DNA of 64,000 bases. Origin: Sinonovacula constricta (Eukaryota; Mollusca; Bivalvia; Cardiida; Solecurtidae). The DNA lies in assembly GCA_007844125.1 (NCBI GenBank), contig CM017556.1, forward strand, positions 21,295,057 through 21,359,056, in the 5' to 3' direction. Positions 23,756-37,046 of this stretch are shown here, piece by piece. The first letter of the stretch is position 1; the number at the start of each line of letters is the position of its first letter. A program made the position numbers and the translations under genes. The notes beneath the pieces were generated by a model that was not told the DNA's origin, made no database searches, and worked only from the letters and a program-made list of their open reading frames with translations.

Positions 23756-24823
23756 CCAGGTAAAATAGAGTTGTGAAAACACATACATGTAAGCTTAAAA
23801 ATACTAAGCTTTTAAAATACATTTTGTCTGTTGACTGCTAAGGTCGAAGTTAGGGTCACATCCTCTGTATGGATATCTAAAATATACTGCGATAAAGTTT
23901 AATGGACCTTGATTCATACCCCCCATCCCATCACCAAACTTTTTCTGAATCGCCCCTGACCAAATTATTTTAATAGTAAAATACAACCAATGTTGTCTTA
24001 TAGAAAAAGACATATATAAGTATGTATACATATTATATACATTTAAAATTACGACTATATAAAAACCATGGAAACCTTACTCAAGGTTACCCAGCAATTT
24101 TGCATCAATAGCCTTATTATTGGGAACCACGGACGAAGTAACCACTATATGGGCTTTTATCTGAAAATCGATATTAAAGTTAAAATTGAAAGGCTAAGAC
24201 AAACTAGGAAACCAAATTTCTTATCGTCAAAAGGAGCTACCAACGTTTTCAATTATCTTTCTTCGAATGTAAAGAGACTTTACTGTAGCTATTTAAAAAT
24301 GACATTCTTACCTCCCTTGTATGTAAGTATTTTGTATATATATGCAGTTACTGCAGAAAACTTAAGATTTTTCCACTTTTAAATGTTTGAAAATACTGAA
24401 TCATGCTCTTAAACTTGAATCTTGTTGATTGAGATATGAATTACATGTTATTAAAAGGCATGTGCTCCTTTTAAATAATAAGCACATTAAAAACAAACTT
24501 TCTTATATTTCTTTTATTCTTAAATAAAGTTTATGAAGATATCGTCCCAAAAGGGCGATAACTGACCGATTCTTTTATTTTAAAAATGGGGAACATCTCC
24601 TTGCGTGCACACACCAGTTATCTTTCTTGAAATACTCTGTTAAACAGATGTACATGTTGCGTATACTCTAGGCCTGTTAAGCACTTGGTTGGCTAGGATA
24701 CGGGAAAACAGTGTAGATCCAGATCAGCAAGCTCACTATGGTAGTTGTCTGATCAGGATCCACACTACTTACTGCTTAAAATATACACATATGTCTTGTT
24801 TTCATTTAATTAAGTACTTAAAC
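23756..24823. other. no recognised gene
   Basis: A 104-codon open frame at 24068-24382 (+) is unrecognised and without splice support. The segment near 24700-24790 resembles a stretch near 46430-46460 (the GATC...CACTACTTACTGC type), hinting at a dispersed repeat. Confidence 0.3.
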
Positions 24824-24824
24824 A

Positions 24825-24893
<69 letters not shown>
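24824..24893. repeat. CGCA then CA microsatellite
   Basis: A (CGCA)n run passes into a (CA)n run. The same CGCA-to-CA arrangement occurs at 37007-37053. Confidence 0.95.
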
Positions 24894-24898
<5 letters not shown>

Positions 24899-24899
24899 T

Positions 24900-27670
24900 A
24901 AATATTCATGTTTAGTGTTATTCATAACTAAAAGGTTGCTGAAAGGTTCAATCCCGAATGGGAATCAACACACAGTGTATAGACAGAGTGGTTGCCTTTC
25001 GATAATAATCTACGACTGAGCAGGGCTGAGATCTGATAATTGGCCTGCTTGCAAAATAACGTCCCTGAGGTCTTTTATCCGAACTCGGTGCAATTCCCCG
25101 TATATTATCACTCTAATAGGCCTACATATCATATTAATAGTCATTTACTGTCAGAAAACGATATTGTATATAAATATTTCCTTAGGAAACCAATTGACTC
25201 GAAACATTGACTGAAAAAAGACGATGAAGATTTAAACATTAGCTTCTTTCAGTCATGTAGTTGAATAAGGACGCCATGTTTAGCCGTTGACGTCGCGTGC
25301 ATTCGTTTATTGGTCAATGATTGTCAATAATCGGCACAGTTGACTGGGTCGAAAAAAAAGATAGCAGGGCACGTGCAGCGATCTCGATCCGAACTTACGG
25401 ACATTATGTTTCTTTTTTATTTCGTGCGTAATAAACAAAACGAAAATTGTGATAATAACCTTTATGTCCCTTTAACATGTAGAACAAGTGATTCTATATG
25501 TAGAAAGAAATGGCTGCAAAGCATAGAAAGGTAAAGTCCGACACTGAACCTGAAATCACATATCCGAAAATACAATTAACCTTAGAGACCATGTGCAAAG
25601 GAGTCTATGGATGTCCACCATGTAGATAATTTCTGTGTGCTGAATATTATCTTTGTCTAATATTATCATACTAGGTTATTAACTAGCGTATTGTTTATAA
25701 AACCGACTACCAAAGTATGGCGCAGCTTGACCAAAAAGCTATGGGTAAAAAATAAATACAATGCCCCAGTTTTGCTGCTATTAAACATTTTTGCTTAGAA
25801 AGAAATCGGTCGCATAGTTCTATTATACTGTGCGTCATGTTTATTTTATGGGAAATTCCCAAGCAATGCGTCTTAAAATTAATTAGGAAATGATTATAAC
25901 TAATTATTTACTCTGTCAAGCCATTTAACTATTATGCATTAACATAATCGGGAACGTATGTCTATCATCCGTGGAACGTGCAATCAACCATAAATAAATA
26001 ATAATCGATTTTATTAAACAGTGCACGTTAACAATGTTAAGTCAGTATAAAAAATGATGAGTATATATGCAATGTATTGCCAAATAAAGGGACAAAAAAT
26101 AAAAGGCGACCGGGTCTCGTTTTCAAGAAGTTCTATTAGCAGAGGGAAAAGGGTATAAACACAGTCCTACATATTATTTGTGGGAAATGTTACTTAAAGT
26201 TGGTATCCTACGGTTTGGACCAAATACTTCATTTTTTCTAAAAAAATAAACCTCCAGCCAACCACACACACACTAAAATAACAAAACTCACAAAAAGAAC
26301 AACAACAAAATAACATACACGCAGAACAACAACAATAACAACAATGAAACAAACAAAAAACAAGACAACAAACAAAAAACAAGCAAAACATACAAACAAG
26401 TAAGTCTTTGTTCCTTGAAAAGGTCTTGCGAAATGTTGTTCATTAACGCCTTAGACCGGTGTGAACAGAGAAGCATAAATCCCCACTCGTCATTGCAAAT
26501 AGGTATTTCCTGTCTGAGTCACGTTACAGAGATTGTTATAATTAAGCTAGAAATACCGTGACAATTCACCTTTCCGAGTGATCAAAAAATAGATATTACA
26601 CATTGTGTATTAGCATGGAATTAGCCAATCACATCGCGTTGATTGCCACTTTACCTGCATTATGCTGATTCTCATTTACACATTGTCCCTCAAACAGTGA
26701 TTTTGACAAGCGATCAGTTTAAATCTGTTTGAGCCTCTGGTTCAATTTAATAGCAACAGGGTTGTTTGTTGTTTGTGGTTTGCAAGAAATCGTACGTTGC
26801 TGTAATCGCTTTCTCTGTTTGCATCTTAATTTAGTTTATTGGATGAGGCTTGTCCATTTCTGCATCGAAAGGTAAAATCTCGCTGTAGCCAGCAACAACT
26901 TTCTTTCATAACTTTGTGTCATAAATGCATCATTGTCTGAAACTGTCTTAATCTTCATCTTAACATCTCCATCACAAGCCCTTTGCATTTGGGAGATATC
27001 AAATTAAAATATATTCTCGGATCTGTAAGAAAATCTGTAAGATCTGTCACTTTAAACCAGGTTGTTTGTGGGCAAGGGGGCGGAGCTTAAACTCTATTTT
27101 TAGACTCGCGGAAAGGTGAATTTACATTTGAGTTCATGTTATAGCGTAATCCACTCTGACGTCGAGATCGAGCAAAGATCACTGTCGAGCTTTTTATAGA
27201 GCTGGAGTGAATATTAAATATTTAGAGTGTTGTTTCTTTTTCTCTCGATTTGTACTGTCTTACAATAAAGGTAGCGTTCAAAGCTCAGCCTATACTCAGG
27301 CTGAAATATGAATGTATACAGAAATTATTTCCGAATTCCCCAAAGCAGTAGTAAGATAGTGTTATAAGCATTTGTTTTAGACAAAATGTCGAATGCCACC
27401 TTTCACATACTAGCGTTTTTGCACTTCGAAATATGTTATTTTAGTGTAAACATAAACCTTAAACGCCGGTCTAAACCCGAAAAAGCAAAACGTGGACAAG
27501 TTTGGCGCTCGCGCCTACCTAAGAAAGAAATTACATTTCAAGCAAATGGCCATGAAGTAAATGATCAATGGAATGTTGTCTCACTGTTGTGATAACTCGT
27601 TTTTACTAAAAACAAGACTGCATTCTTTCATTTATTTTAATAAGACAGCTAATAGACACCACCGTTATAC
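24900..27670. other. no gene seen
   Basis: Mixed AT-rich sequence. A TATA-like TTTTTATAGAGC near 27190 has no supportable gene after it. An A-rich tract at 26280-26400 produces Cys- and Val-rich shadow frames on the minus strand. Confidence 0.35.
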
Positions 27671-27672
27671 CA

Positions 27673-27985
27673 GACTTGATGCTCAAGCGGTAGAGCGTCG
27701 GCTTGCGGATCTGGAGGTTGTGGGTTCAAACCCCGGCCGGGTCAAACCAAATACTTTAAAGCTGGTAGTAGTGGCTTCCCTCTCAACGTTTAGGGCTAAG
27801 GGGACAGCATTACGACTTAATCGTCCGTGTCAGTATAATGTACCGGACGGGTTCGGTCCCTGGGCACCTCATAAGTGCCTCTGTGCTATAATGATAAAAA
27901 TGTCGCTGCACAGTAGGCCTACCGGCATGATTCCGGCTAATCCCATCCCATCGCATCCCAGGCTTAATGATAGTGCCTAAGGCTA
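27673..27985 (+). repeat. tRNA-derived SINE (family C)
   Basis: The head contains GCTCAAGCGGTAGAGCG (A box) and GTGGGTTCAAACCCCGGCC (B box with T-arm pairing) at tRNA-like spacing. A non-tRNA body to about 27985 follows. Such heads carry the internal RNA polymerase III promoter of SINEs. No anticodon-arm intron or proper acceptor pairing marks it as a true tRNA gene. Confidence 0.65.
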
Positions 27986-27989
27986 AGTG

Positions 27990-28983
27990 ATACGAAGTTA
28001 GCCTTTTTATTTTGCTTTTTTAAGTACTTAGTTGAGAACAGTTTTATGTACAAGTTCACTGTGTAAAGCATAGCGGTTCCCTCATCGAAGCGGTTCGAAA
28101 AAACAACAACATGTACACATATTTTGTCTAGGTCAGACTAAAAACAAATAACAACAATCAGGCAATAGTGCTCCGTGCTAAAGGGTATGTAAAAAAAAGC
28201 ATTCATGCGATTGAAATCTATGGCATGACACAAATAAAATCCGTGTATTTTTATTTTTTTACTAAGTCGGAATCGGTGCTGTGAAGAGAGTGTCAATATG
28301 TTGTTACTCAGTGAAATAGATTCAACAGTAATTGTTGCTGCACCCAGGTTTAATACACAAAAAATCTCCACAACAAAGAAAAAGAATCGAGTGCTTTTCA
28401 CGGATGAGTTATCAGGTTTCTGTGTGTACCCGATATTCAAAATGTATACATTGTAGTCACTATCGGTGGCGGTCGTGTGTACGTGTCAGGGAGGGGTAGT
28501 GGAAGGGCAGGTTACTACAGATTTATAGTCTAAATCATCCCTGTAGGGTTAAGGCAGCCAAATGTTGAACTGCATGTATGTTTTTATCGAACGAGGACAC
28601 AGACCAATTCATTGTGCGAGTGTGAAACATGTCATGACGGGAAGTTAAACGCTGCGTGCTGGGCGGTGATCGTTATGTTTTCTTATGTTACGGATATTAT
28701 TTAAAACATAGGACTACGACATTTACGGTATGGTATGACGATGTATGTATACGTGTATTGTTAAAAAATACCTGTATGGTTTATACATAAATATGACAAT
28801 TGCTTTGTTGCTTTAGTTATCGCTTACGCATAAAGGAAATAAAATACTCTGGGCAAGTGTACGTCTTACGAAACGTTGTCTTTTCCCAGATGACGTACAC
28901 AAGTATTGCTACATGTAATTTTCCCCACTATTCTTTTGGATTGGACACCCTTTATTAGGTGGTTTGATCCAAGGAACATCCAA
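27990..28983. other. no gene seen
   Basis: No supportable coding region. The 100-codon minus-strand frame at 28138-28440 is T-rich on that strand and unrecognised. Confidence 0.35.
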
Positions 28984-29230
28984 CAGCGTGGTGGCCGAGT
29001 GGTTAGAATAGCTGAATTGTAACTCCTTATCCCCTCAACGCGTGGGTTCGAGTCACTCACTGGTCGGGACGAGAACTTTCATTCTGGAAACTTTTACAGC
29101 TAACCTGCGATGCGCCGGAGGTTCTGCCCAGAACTGGTGCCTTCCTCCACCAATAATAAGCGGGGCGTCGCTTATATGGCAATAATTGTGTCGGTGCGAT
29201 GTAAAAAACAACATCAAACAAAAAAAAACA
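28984..29230 (+). repeat. tRNA-derived SINE (family A), nearly full length
   Basis: The head GTGGCCGAGTGGTTAGAAT (A box) and GTGGGTTCGAGTCACTC (B box) is followed by a body containing AGCTAACCTGCGATGCGCC and ending in GTGTCGGTGCGATGTAAAA with an A-rich tail. Related partial copies are at 39008-39160, 45136-45240, 46893-46985 (-) and 51690-51870. This copy serves as the local reference for the family. Confidence 0.7.
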
Positions 29231-29379
29231 CCCATTAGCTTACAAACGAGAGTGTTTTTTAGCAAGTGAAGGAATGTGGTTCAACTAAACACACCAGAGT
29301 GTATGATATACAATCATACCTCATCTCAGATACGAAAACAGATCAAGATTAAAGTGATCAGAGCCTAAAAAATCCCAGG

Positions 29380-31440
29380 GTCATCATCATCTCAACCATC
29401 ATCACCACAACCATAATTACCACAACCATTATCACCACAACCATGATCACCACAACCATCTTCACCACAACCATTATTACCCCCAACAATCATCACCATA
29501 ACCATGATCACCACAAGCATTAATACCACAACAATCATCGCCATAACCATCACCGCCACGTCAATTATCACCACAACCATCATCACCACAACCATCATTA
29601 CCACAATCATTATTACCATAACAATCATCGCCATAACCATCACCGCGACGTCAATTATCACCACAACAATCATCATCACAAAAATCATCGCCACGACCAT
29701 CATTACCACAACCATCATCGCCACGACCATTATCACAATAACGATCATCACCACAACCATTATAACCACAACCATTATTACCCTAACAATCATCACCATA
29801 ACAATCATCGCCACGACCATTTTTACCATAACCATTTTTACCACAACCCTCATCGCCACGACCATTATCACAACAACGATCATCACCACAACCACCATCA
29901 CCACAACCATTATTACCCAAACAATCATCACCATAACCATCATCGCCACGACCATTGTTACCCCAGCCATCATCACTACAAGCATCATCGCCACGACCAC
30001 CATCACTACAACCATCATCGCCACGACCATTATCACAACAACGATCATCACCACAACCATTATCACCACAACCATTATCACCATAACCATCATCGCCACG
30101 ACCATTATTATCACAACCATTATTACCACAACCCTCATCGCCATAACTATAATCACCACAACCATCATCACCACAACCATCATCACTACAACCATCATCA
30201 TCACAACCATCATCACCACAACCATCATCACCACAACTATCATCACTACAACCACCAGCACTACAACCATAATCAACACAACCATCAGCACCACAATCAT
30301 CATCACCACAACCATCAGTACTACAACCATCAGCACTACAACCATTATCACCACAACCATCATCACCACAACCATCATCGCCACAACCATCATCACCACA
30401 ACCATCAGTACTACAACCATCAGCACTACAACCATACCATCAGCACTACAACCATCAGCACTACAACCATCATCACCACAACCATCATCGCCACAACCAT
30501 ACCATCATTACCACAACCATCAGCAATACAGCCATCATCACCACAACCATCATCACCACAACCATCATCACCACAACCATCATCACAACAAAAGCCATCA
30601 CCACAACCATCATTACAACCACCACCACAACCATCACTACAACTACCACCACTACCACAACTATTACCACAACCATCACCACAACCATCACCAAAACCAG
30701 TATTACAACCATCACCACAACCATCATCACCACAACCATCATCACCACAACCATCATCACTACAACCATCATCACCACAATCATCAGCACTACAACCATC
30801 ATCACCACAACCATCATCGCCACAACCATCATCACTACAACCATCATCACCACAACCATCAGCACTACAACCATCATCGCCACAACCATCATCACCACAA
30901 CCATCAGTACTACAACCATCAGCATTACAACCATCATCACCACAACCATCATTACCACAACCATAATTACCACAACCATCATCACCACAACCATCATCTC
31001 CACAACCATCAGCACTACAACCATCATCACCACAACCATCATCACCACAACCATCATCACCACAACCGTCATCACTACAGCCATCAGCACCACAATCATC
31101 ATCACCACAACCATCAGCACTACAACCATCATCACCACAACCATCATCACCACAACCATCATCGCCACAACCATTATCACCACAACCATCATCGCCACGA
31201 CCATTATCACCACAACCATCATCACCATAACCATCATCGCCACGACCATTATTACCCCAACCATCATCACCACAACCATCAGCACCACAACCATCATCAC
31301 CACAACCATCAGCACCACAACCATCATCACCACAACCATTATCACCACAACCATTATCACCACAACCATCATCGCCACGACCATTATCACCACAACCATC
31401 ATCACCATAACCATCATCGCCACAACCATCATTATCGTAG
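29380..31440. repeat. approximately 2-kb array of a 15-bp repeat (AACCATCATCACCAC type)
   Basis: About 2.06 kb are built from imperfect copies of AACCATCATCACCAC and variants (CATTATC, CATCATCGCC, CATCAGCACT). Because 15 is a multiple of three, long frames stay open on both strands (His/Asn-rich on +, Met/Val-rich on -). The absence of a start context, splice sites and domain content shows these frames are not genes. Sub-blocks repeat with longer periods (for example at 29520-29660 and 31180-31440), indicating higher-order amplification. Confidence 0.95.
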
Positions 31441-32110
31441 TCACCAAGACCACTTCCTTTACAATATACACTTGCTTTCTATCATTGTCATTTCAATCAC
31501 CATTGCCCACACTACAACGACTACAAAAACACGACACCATCATATCCACTACACCACCACCAACATCTCCATCACCAACATCAACATCGTCAACACCACC
31601 ACCACCATTTCGCCATCACAATCACTACCATTACAATCAGAACCACTAAACCATCGCCAACAACACCTTCACAACGCAAAAATGACTATCCCCTCATTGT
31701 TAAAATGGTAGTCTTAATAAGTTTAGTTTTACATTTTAAAACTGTTTAATATACTAACGTTATAAATTTTAAACTATTTAATAAGTTAACCTATGTTTTC
31801 AGTTTTAACTTGCATTATTTTAACATAATACATTTTTTATATTTTTGCTCACGTATTTTGATTTTAACCTGATTATAGTCTGTTCTCGTTAAACTTCAAT
31901 GTATTCGACGCCGTATGACCTTAGCAAGTGTCGCTGTGCCGTAAAACACGAAATCCAAAAATACTTTCAAGATTACCATTACACAACCACCAATACTCTA
32001 TCACCAATACACAACTACCATCATAAACACACCATACAATATAACACTACCACTCTACTTCCAAACTCACCACCACCAAAAGCACGACCACCACTATCCC
32101 CACGACTACA
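31441..32110. repeat. degenerate CAC/ACA-rich flank of the 15-bp array
   Basis: C- and A-rich sequence on the plus strand (31441-31700 and 31970-32110) with scattered CACCAC and ACAACTACC motifs, separated by AT-rich sequence. It looks like decayed array material. Confidence 0.6.
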
Positions 32111-32114
32111 ACCT

Positions 32115-33356
32115 ACCAGGATGATATGTCGGTTTGCTTAAAGGTATGTCCTAACATGTCTCTACGATAAAATTGATCCAAAGCGTAACTTATTGTAACA
32201 ATATGTTACTGATTATATTAATCATAAATCGTGTTCCACTTCTTTATCGGTGTCACAGTGACAATACTTTCTTTTATTGCTTGTGTAACTGTGTTGTGTT
32301 ACTTTTAGGTCGCTATAAAACCCGCCTGTGTACATGTATATGAACGACCCACTATTTTTATTTACCGAATCCATTGCATCATTATGAGTTTTTGATTCAC
32401 AACCGAAACAGACTTGTTTACGCTTCTCATGTTGTTTCAAACACATGCACGTGACTTCATTAAAATATTTGTCATACCATATATACTCTCATATAAATTT
32501 CCCCATCTTGGTTTTGCTGTTTTGTTAAGACTGATCGAACCACATACAATTATTTCAGCCCTTTAGTTTTTATCAACAAAAATGCGATGAATATCATCAA
32601 AACTAGTTGTCATGACACCTATCAAGCAATAAGATTACCTTCATTGAAAAAATACCACATCTAGTAACGGTGTACTGAGACCGGGCCGTGCAATAATTGA
32701 CTACCGTTTTATGGGATAATACAAGAAAGCGCTACAACAACCGTTTGCACGGCTGCTATATGTCGCCGATTAAATATACGGAAGACACGACATAGACGGC
32801 TGCCATCATATATCGACTTAATAAGAGTAAAAGTTCAGATATTTTCTAACAATTACACGCAAGAGTAGCAAGACGTACTTATTGCTAGAGTATATTGCCT
32901 AGGGCAGCAAATAATGCATGTCCTTACCAGACAATTTCAGCTTGTAAGCTTTCAGTGACATTGCTCAGCCGGTTAAGATGTGCAAGCCCATGATGGGTTG
33001 TCTGATATAACCCTCGAGTAAGCAAACAACGTTAAGATAAATGTATACACCATTTTGCCTTAAGACAATAAAATTAAATCAGCAACACATTATTCATTTT
33101 CAGCATGTAAATGTACTTAATGTATAAGTCAATGCTGATATTATATTTAAAATGTATAAATCTTAGTGGGCAGTGCGATCTCTTTCTAAAGTGAATGCAG
33201 TTCAACAACTTCGTGTTTAAATTTAAATCTTGTGTCAACGTGGCAAGATACGTGTGGCGCATATCATTATAGAAAAGTTAGGCTTACCGTGTTAAATAGC
33301 AACTTTCGAAACATTAGCACGTTTATTGTTAAACACGTGTACTGGCGAATAATAAG
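32115..33356. other. no gene seen
   Basis: AT-rich sequence without a supportable gene. A tRNA-like stretch (TTGCTCAGCCGGTTAAGATG) near 32962 may be a decayed SINE head. Confidence 0.3.
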
Positions 33357-34097
33357 TACAGTCGAACCTATGCTGTTCAAACTCGGGTCATCCGAAGACA
33401 TTATTCATTCTTGATTTTTCCATATATAATTTAAGGTAAAAACCGCCGATTATTCATTTGCAATAATCAACGTTCCGGCATTAATGAACGTAAATTTTGG
33501 TCTCCAACGTACAGTTTTAATGATATCTTCACGCATCTTATCCAAAGTCTAATTACGTCGCCGGTCGACCTTTGTGTATTGTTACCAGCCAAACTGTAAA
33601 GGGAGGTTACACCAGTAACATCGATGTTTGACTTCATTAATTGGTTAGTTAAAGTTGTTAATTAAATATAACGTGTTGATTAGTTTGACAATCAGTAAGG
33701 ATGTATATTCAATTAGGCAGGGTGACACTCCATATTAAGATTGACTTGTACGCACTTTGTCTTCAACGGTATTGCAAACAGTCAGGTGGATAGGTATGAA
33801 TGCTAACCGATATAACCTTCATCCCAATTGAGAAATGGCAGGCATAGCGGTTGTAATCTTAGCTGAGCAATATGGAAAAAGGACCCAGCAATTGGGGGAT
33901 ACTCAGAACAGCTATAATTTAATACTATGTGATTCAATACGATATGCTTGTAACAATAAATTAATGTATGTTGCAGTTTGTGGACGATGATAGCATGTTC
34001 GACAATGCAACAAGGCAATTTGGATTATTCCAACCCAAGCATTGTTCGAACTAAATCGGTCATCCCGACGACTTCGAATAACCGAAGTTTGACTGTA
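33357..34097. mobile_element. possible non-autonomous pogo/Tigger-like element
   Basis: The left end CAGTCGAACC (33359) and the right end, reverse-complemented, CAGTCAAACTTCGG (34095) form an imperfect terminal inverted repeat that continues with TTC-GAA motifs inward. Both ends are flanked by TA, the target duplication of the Tc1/mariner/pogo group. The 737-bp interior has no transposase. Terminal similarity is only moderate. Confidence 0.45.
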
Positions 34098-34830
34098 GTT
34101 ATTCATTATACTAATATTAAACAAGCAAGCAACGAAAACAACAGACCAGTTTAAAACAGACCAGTTTAAAACTCTGTAATGTTGAGATTGTCGTTATCTT
34201 AAAAAAGTAGCACAACTTGTAGCTAGAAATATAAGACAGTCATATTTTTCTTCCTTAGCACGATTAATCAAGGTTAGTAGTGCAGATTCAGATTAGCCAG
34301 TGCTGATTGAGACTTCTAGAACAGGGTCTTAGCTTTTTTTACTGATTAGTTTGTAATAAATGTCAATACCTGTGCAAGATGGCAGTGAGATAATATCTTG
34401 TAAGAATGCATGAATCATGTAATAATGATTTTAAAGAAGAGCCCGACTAAGGGATGCGACCCTGGTGCCTCTCAGTTATTGATAAAAAGTGGTAATTAAA
34501 GCCTTTCGGACCTCTAACGTAACGCAAGCTACATTTTGTATGCAGACAACTTTAGAAACTTTTAACTCACGCGAGACTCGAGCACTCAGAAGAAAGAGAC
34601 ATAGGATTTACAACTTCTTTACCATATATTGAACCACTATAACACAGGCATACTTTTTTATTCCGAGTTATTTCGTGTGAACCTTTAAATGTGTCTGCCC
34701 ACGGAGCTGAGCCCCACGACAGAGCAATCATTGCAGCTCATGTTCAGCCCTTCACCGCTCGGGCACAAAACAGTTATGTGGTGCAGTCTTCAAGCTGATT
34801 ATCTTTCAAATGGCAAATGATATTTCTGTC

Positions 34831-34838
34831 TATAAAAG
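34831..34838 (+). promoter_or_regulatory. TATA box of gene A
   Basis: TATAAAAG lies 58 bases upstream of the first ATG of the small transmembrane protein gene. It would place transcription start at about 34861 and leave a short 5' UTR of about 35 bases. Confidence 0.45.
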
Positions 34839-34895
34839 TTATTCACCTGTAGTCACTCTCCGCCAGTAATAGCTGAAGGTCGTTAAACAAACCAC

Positions 34896-37014
34896 ATGCC
34901 ATATGTGTTTACTAAAATACGGGTATCGCGTGTTATCTGTTTGAGCATAATTTATATTGTCTTACTTCATGTTTTCTTCAGTAGACTGACTTCCATCCTT
35001 CAACAACGTGTGTCACAGAGTAGCACTATGACAGAGTCAAACAATATAACAACCCAATATCTGACCACTGATGGCGCCACAACATGGCCGTCTACAACGT
35101 CAGCAACAACGCATCAGACCGAGTCCGATAATGGCGGTAAGTTCTATTGAGAGATTAAATGGCTCTCATTTTTGTTGTTTGTGTATCATAACAATCTATG
35201 TGTACATTGTACATATACGTCAAAGTGGTATTTGTTAGAAATCGGAAATCAGTTTTATTTGATTTAATAAATAAACACACATTACTATATTTATTATTTT
35301 AAATGTAGTACATGTACAAATACATGCTATTCAGGAAACAACGATATTGACATTTGTGCAAGGTTTTCATATTTTTTACCTCTTTTCCTCGAGTTTATTG
35401 CATGGTGTTATGGAAGTTATCACAAATGAATATTTTTGCTTTAATTTTGTCATTTTTTAAAAAAAATGAATTAAGGTAAAATCAGCTTTAAATTTAATAA
35501 TCGCACAAAAAGAAGAGTATTTTAACTTTTTAAAACTGCCATTAATTTAAAGCTACCAAAAACCTCAAGTCAAGATATGCCCAGCAATAGACCTGTACAA
35601 ATAATAACGAACACATAATATTGGACGTGGGCTTAAATCATTGTCAACCATGTTCTATTCATAAATTGAACAACTGGGAGCCGAACGTATCAATTTCCAC
35701 CGCGATATGATGTTTACAACTAATAGAAAACCCCGTCTGTCATGTACAGGTGAAATGTGTACCAATCATGTTTTCAACGCATATTCGAATAAGATATCAA
35801 AACCAGTTATGAGGGAGACGACACGATCCACAGGTTTACACGGACGTTATCACAAATAACCCAGTGCACAAGCTGTTTTATAAACGAAACACACAGCAAA
35901 ACTGATAATCGACCAAACAAATCTATTGCAATATAACGCTCCTTTTTTTCAAAACTTACACAAGTTTCTCGTTCAAATGACATGAAAAGCTAACAATGCC
36001 ACTGGTTTGTTCAGACTGATTCGTTAAGAATAGCACGTTCTAAATAAAATATGCAGGTTGTTCATTCCGAATCGTTAGTTTCCTGTATAATATACATTTT
36101 CAAACCAAACTTGCCTAATTTATTATTTAGACACAAGTTTAGAACTTTTTTTACATGTTATAGTAGGGAAGAGGCTATACATCAAAATTTGAGATGTTAC
36201 AACCTGTTAACAAGCTATCTTTTATTAAACAATACATCACAGCGATATAACTGTAGCTATTTCGACAACGTCTTTCAACATATTGTTGGGTGAAGACCAG
36301 AGACAAGAGTCTGAGAACAACCATCGGCGACCGATGGTCTGCTTAAAGACATGCCCTCATGAAAGATTTCGTCCCAAGTGGGTTTCGAATCCACGTAGCG
36401 ATTGACTGCGGAATTATGTTGTCTGTCCCACATACGCTTATATCTTGAATAGCCGATCGTACAGTCTGTGCATGTATCACAGTTCTAGCTCTATATCCAT
36501 TTTATAAATTATACTTTCCGACCTCGTGTTGTATTTTTTTTCTAGCAACGAACCTAAAATTCTGTTCTTTCACAGATGAAGATGACGATGGAGGCTCAAC
36601 CGTCGCAGCTGTTGGTGGGGCGGTGGCTGCCGTAGTATTAGTTGCGGTCGTTGCAGTTGTTGTGATCGTCGTTTTAAAAAGGTACTTGATTTTGTTGAAC
36701 AGTATGAGACGAATTAAAAGAGTGAGCAGCATATTCCATTAATTCGAAAATACTTGTATACAAATAATAAATGAAACAGCTCAACACCATCACCGCCATT
36801 AGGGATACTATCTGGAAACATTGACATGCATAAAGAACTAATGCAAACAATTTCACCCTTATAAGCAGTTTGGTAGTATCAGTAAAATAATATTATTCAC
36901 CACGATATCATAACTTTACTGATAATTTGCTATTAACAAAGTGTAACAGAGCTAAGTTACTACGTATTGTGTAAACAAAACATGCACGCATGCACGCATG
37001 CACTCACGCACGCA

Positions 37015-37046
<32 letters not shown>

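Noticed and set aside
23002..23788. Poly-Ile, poly-Ser and poly-Leu frames
   Set aside because: They arise from AAT and ACT triplet microsatellites.
24068..24382. A 104-codon frame starting METLLKVTQQF
   Set aside because: No recognisable content, no splice context and no poly(A) signal. Length alone is not enough in this window.
29504..31711. A 735-codon plus-strand frame and long minus-strand frames
   Set aside because: They are products of a 15-bp repeat that is a multiple of three. Their composition is pure repeat and there is no promoter, splice site or domain.
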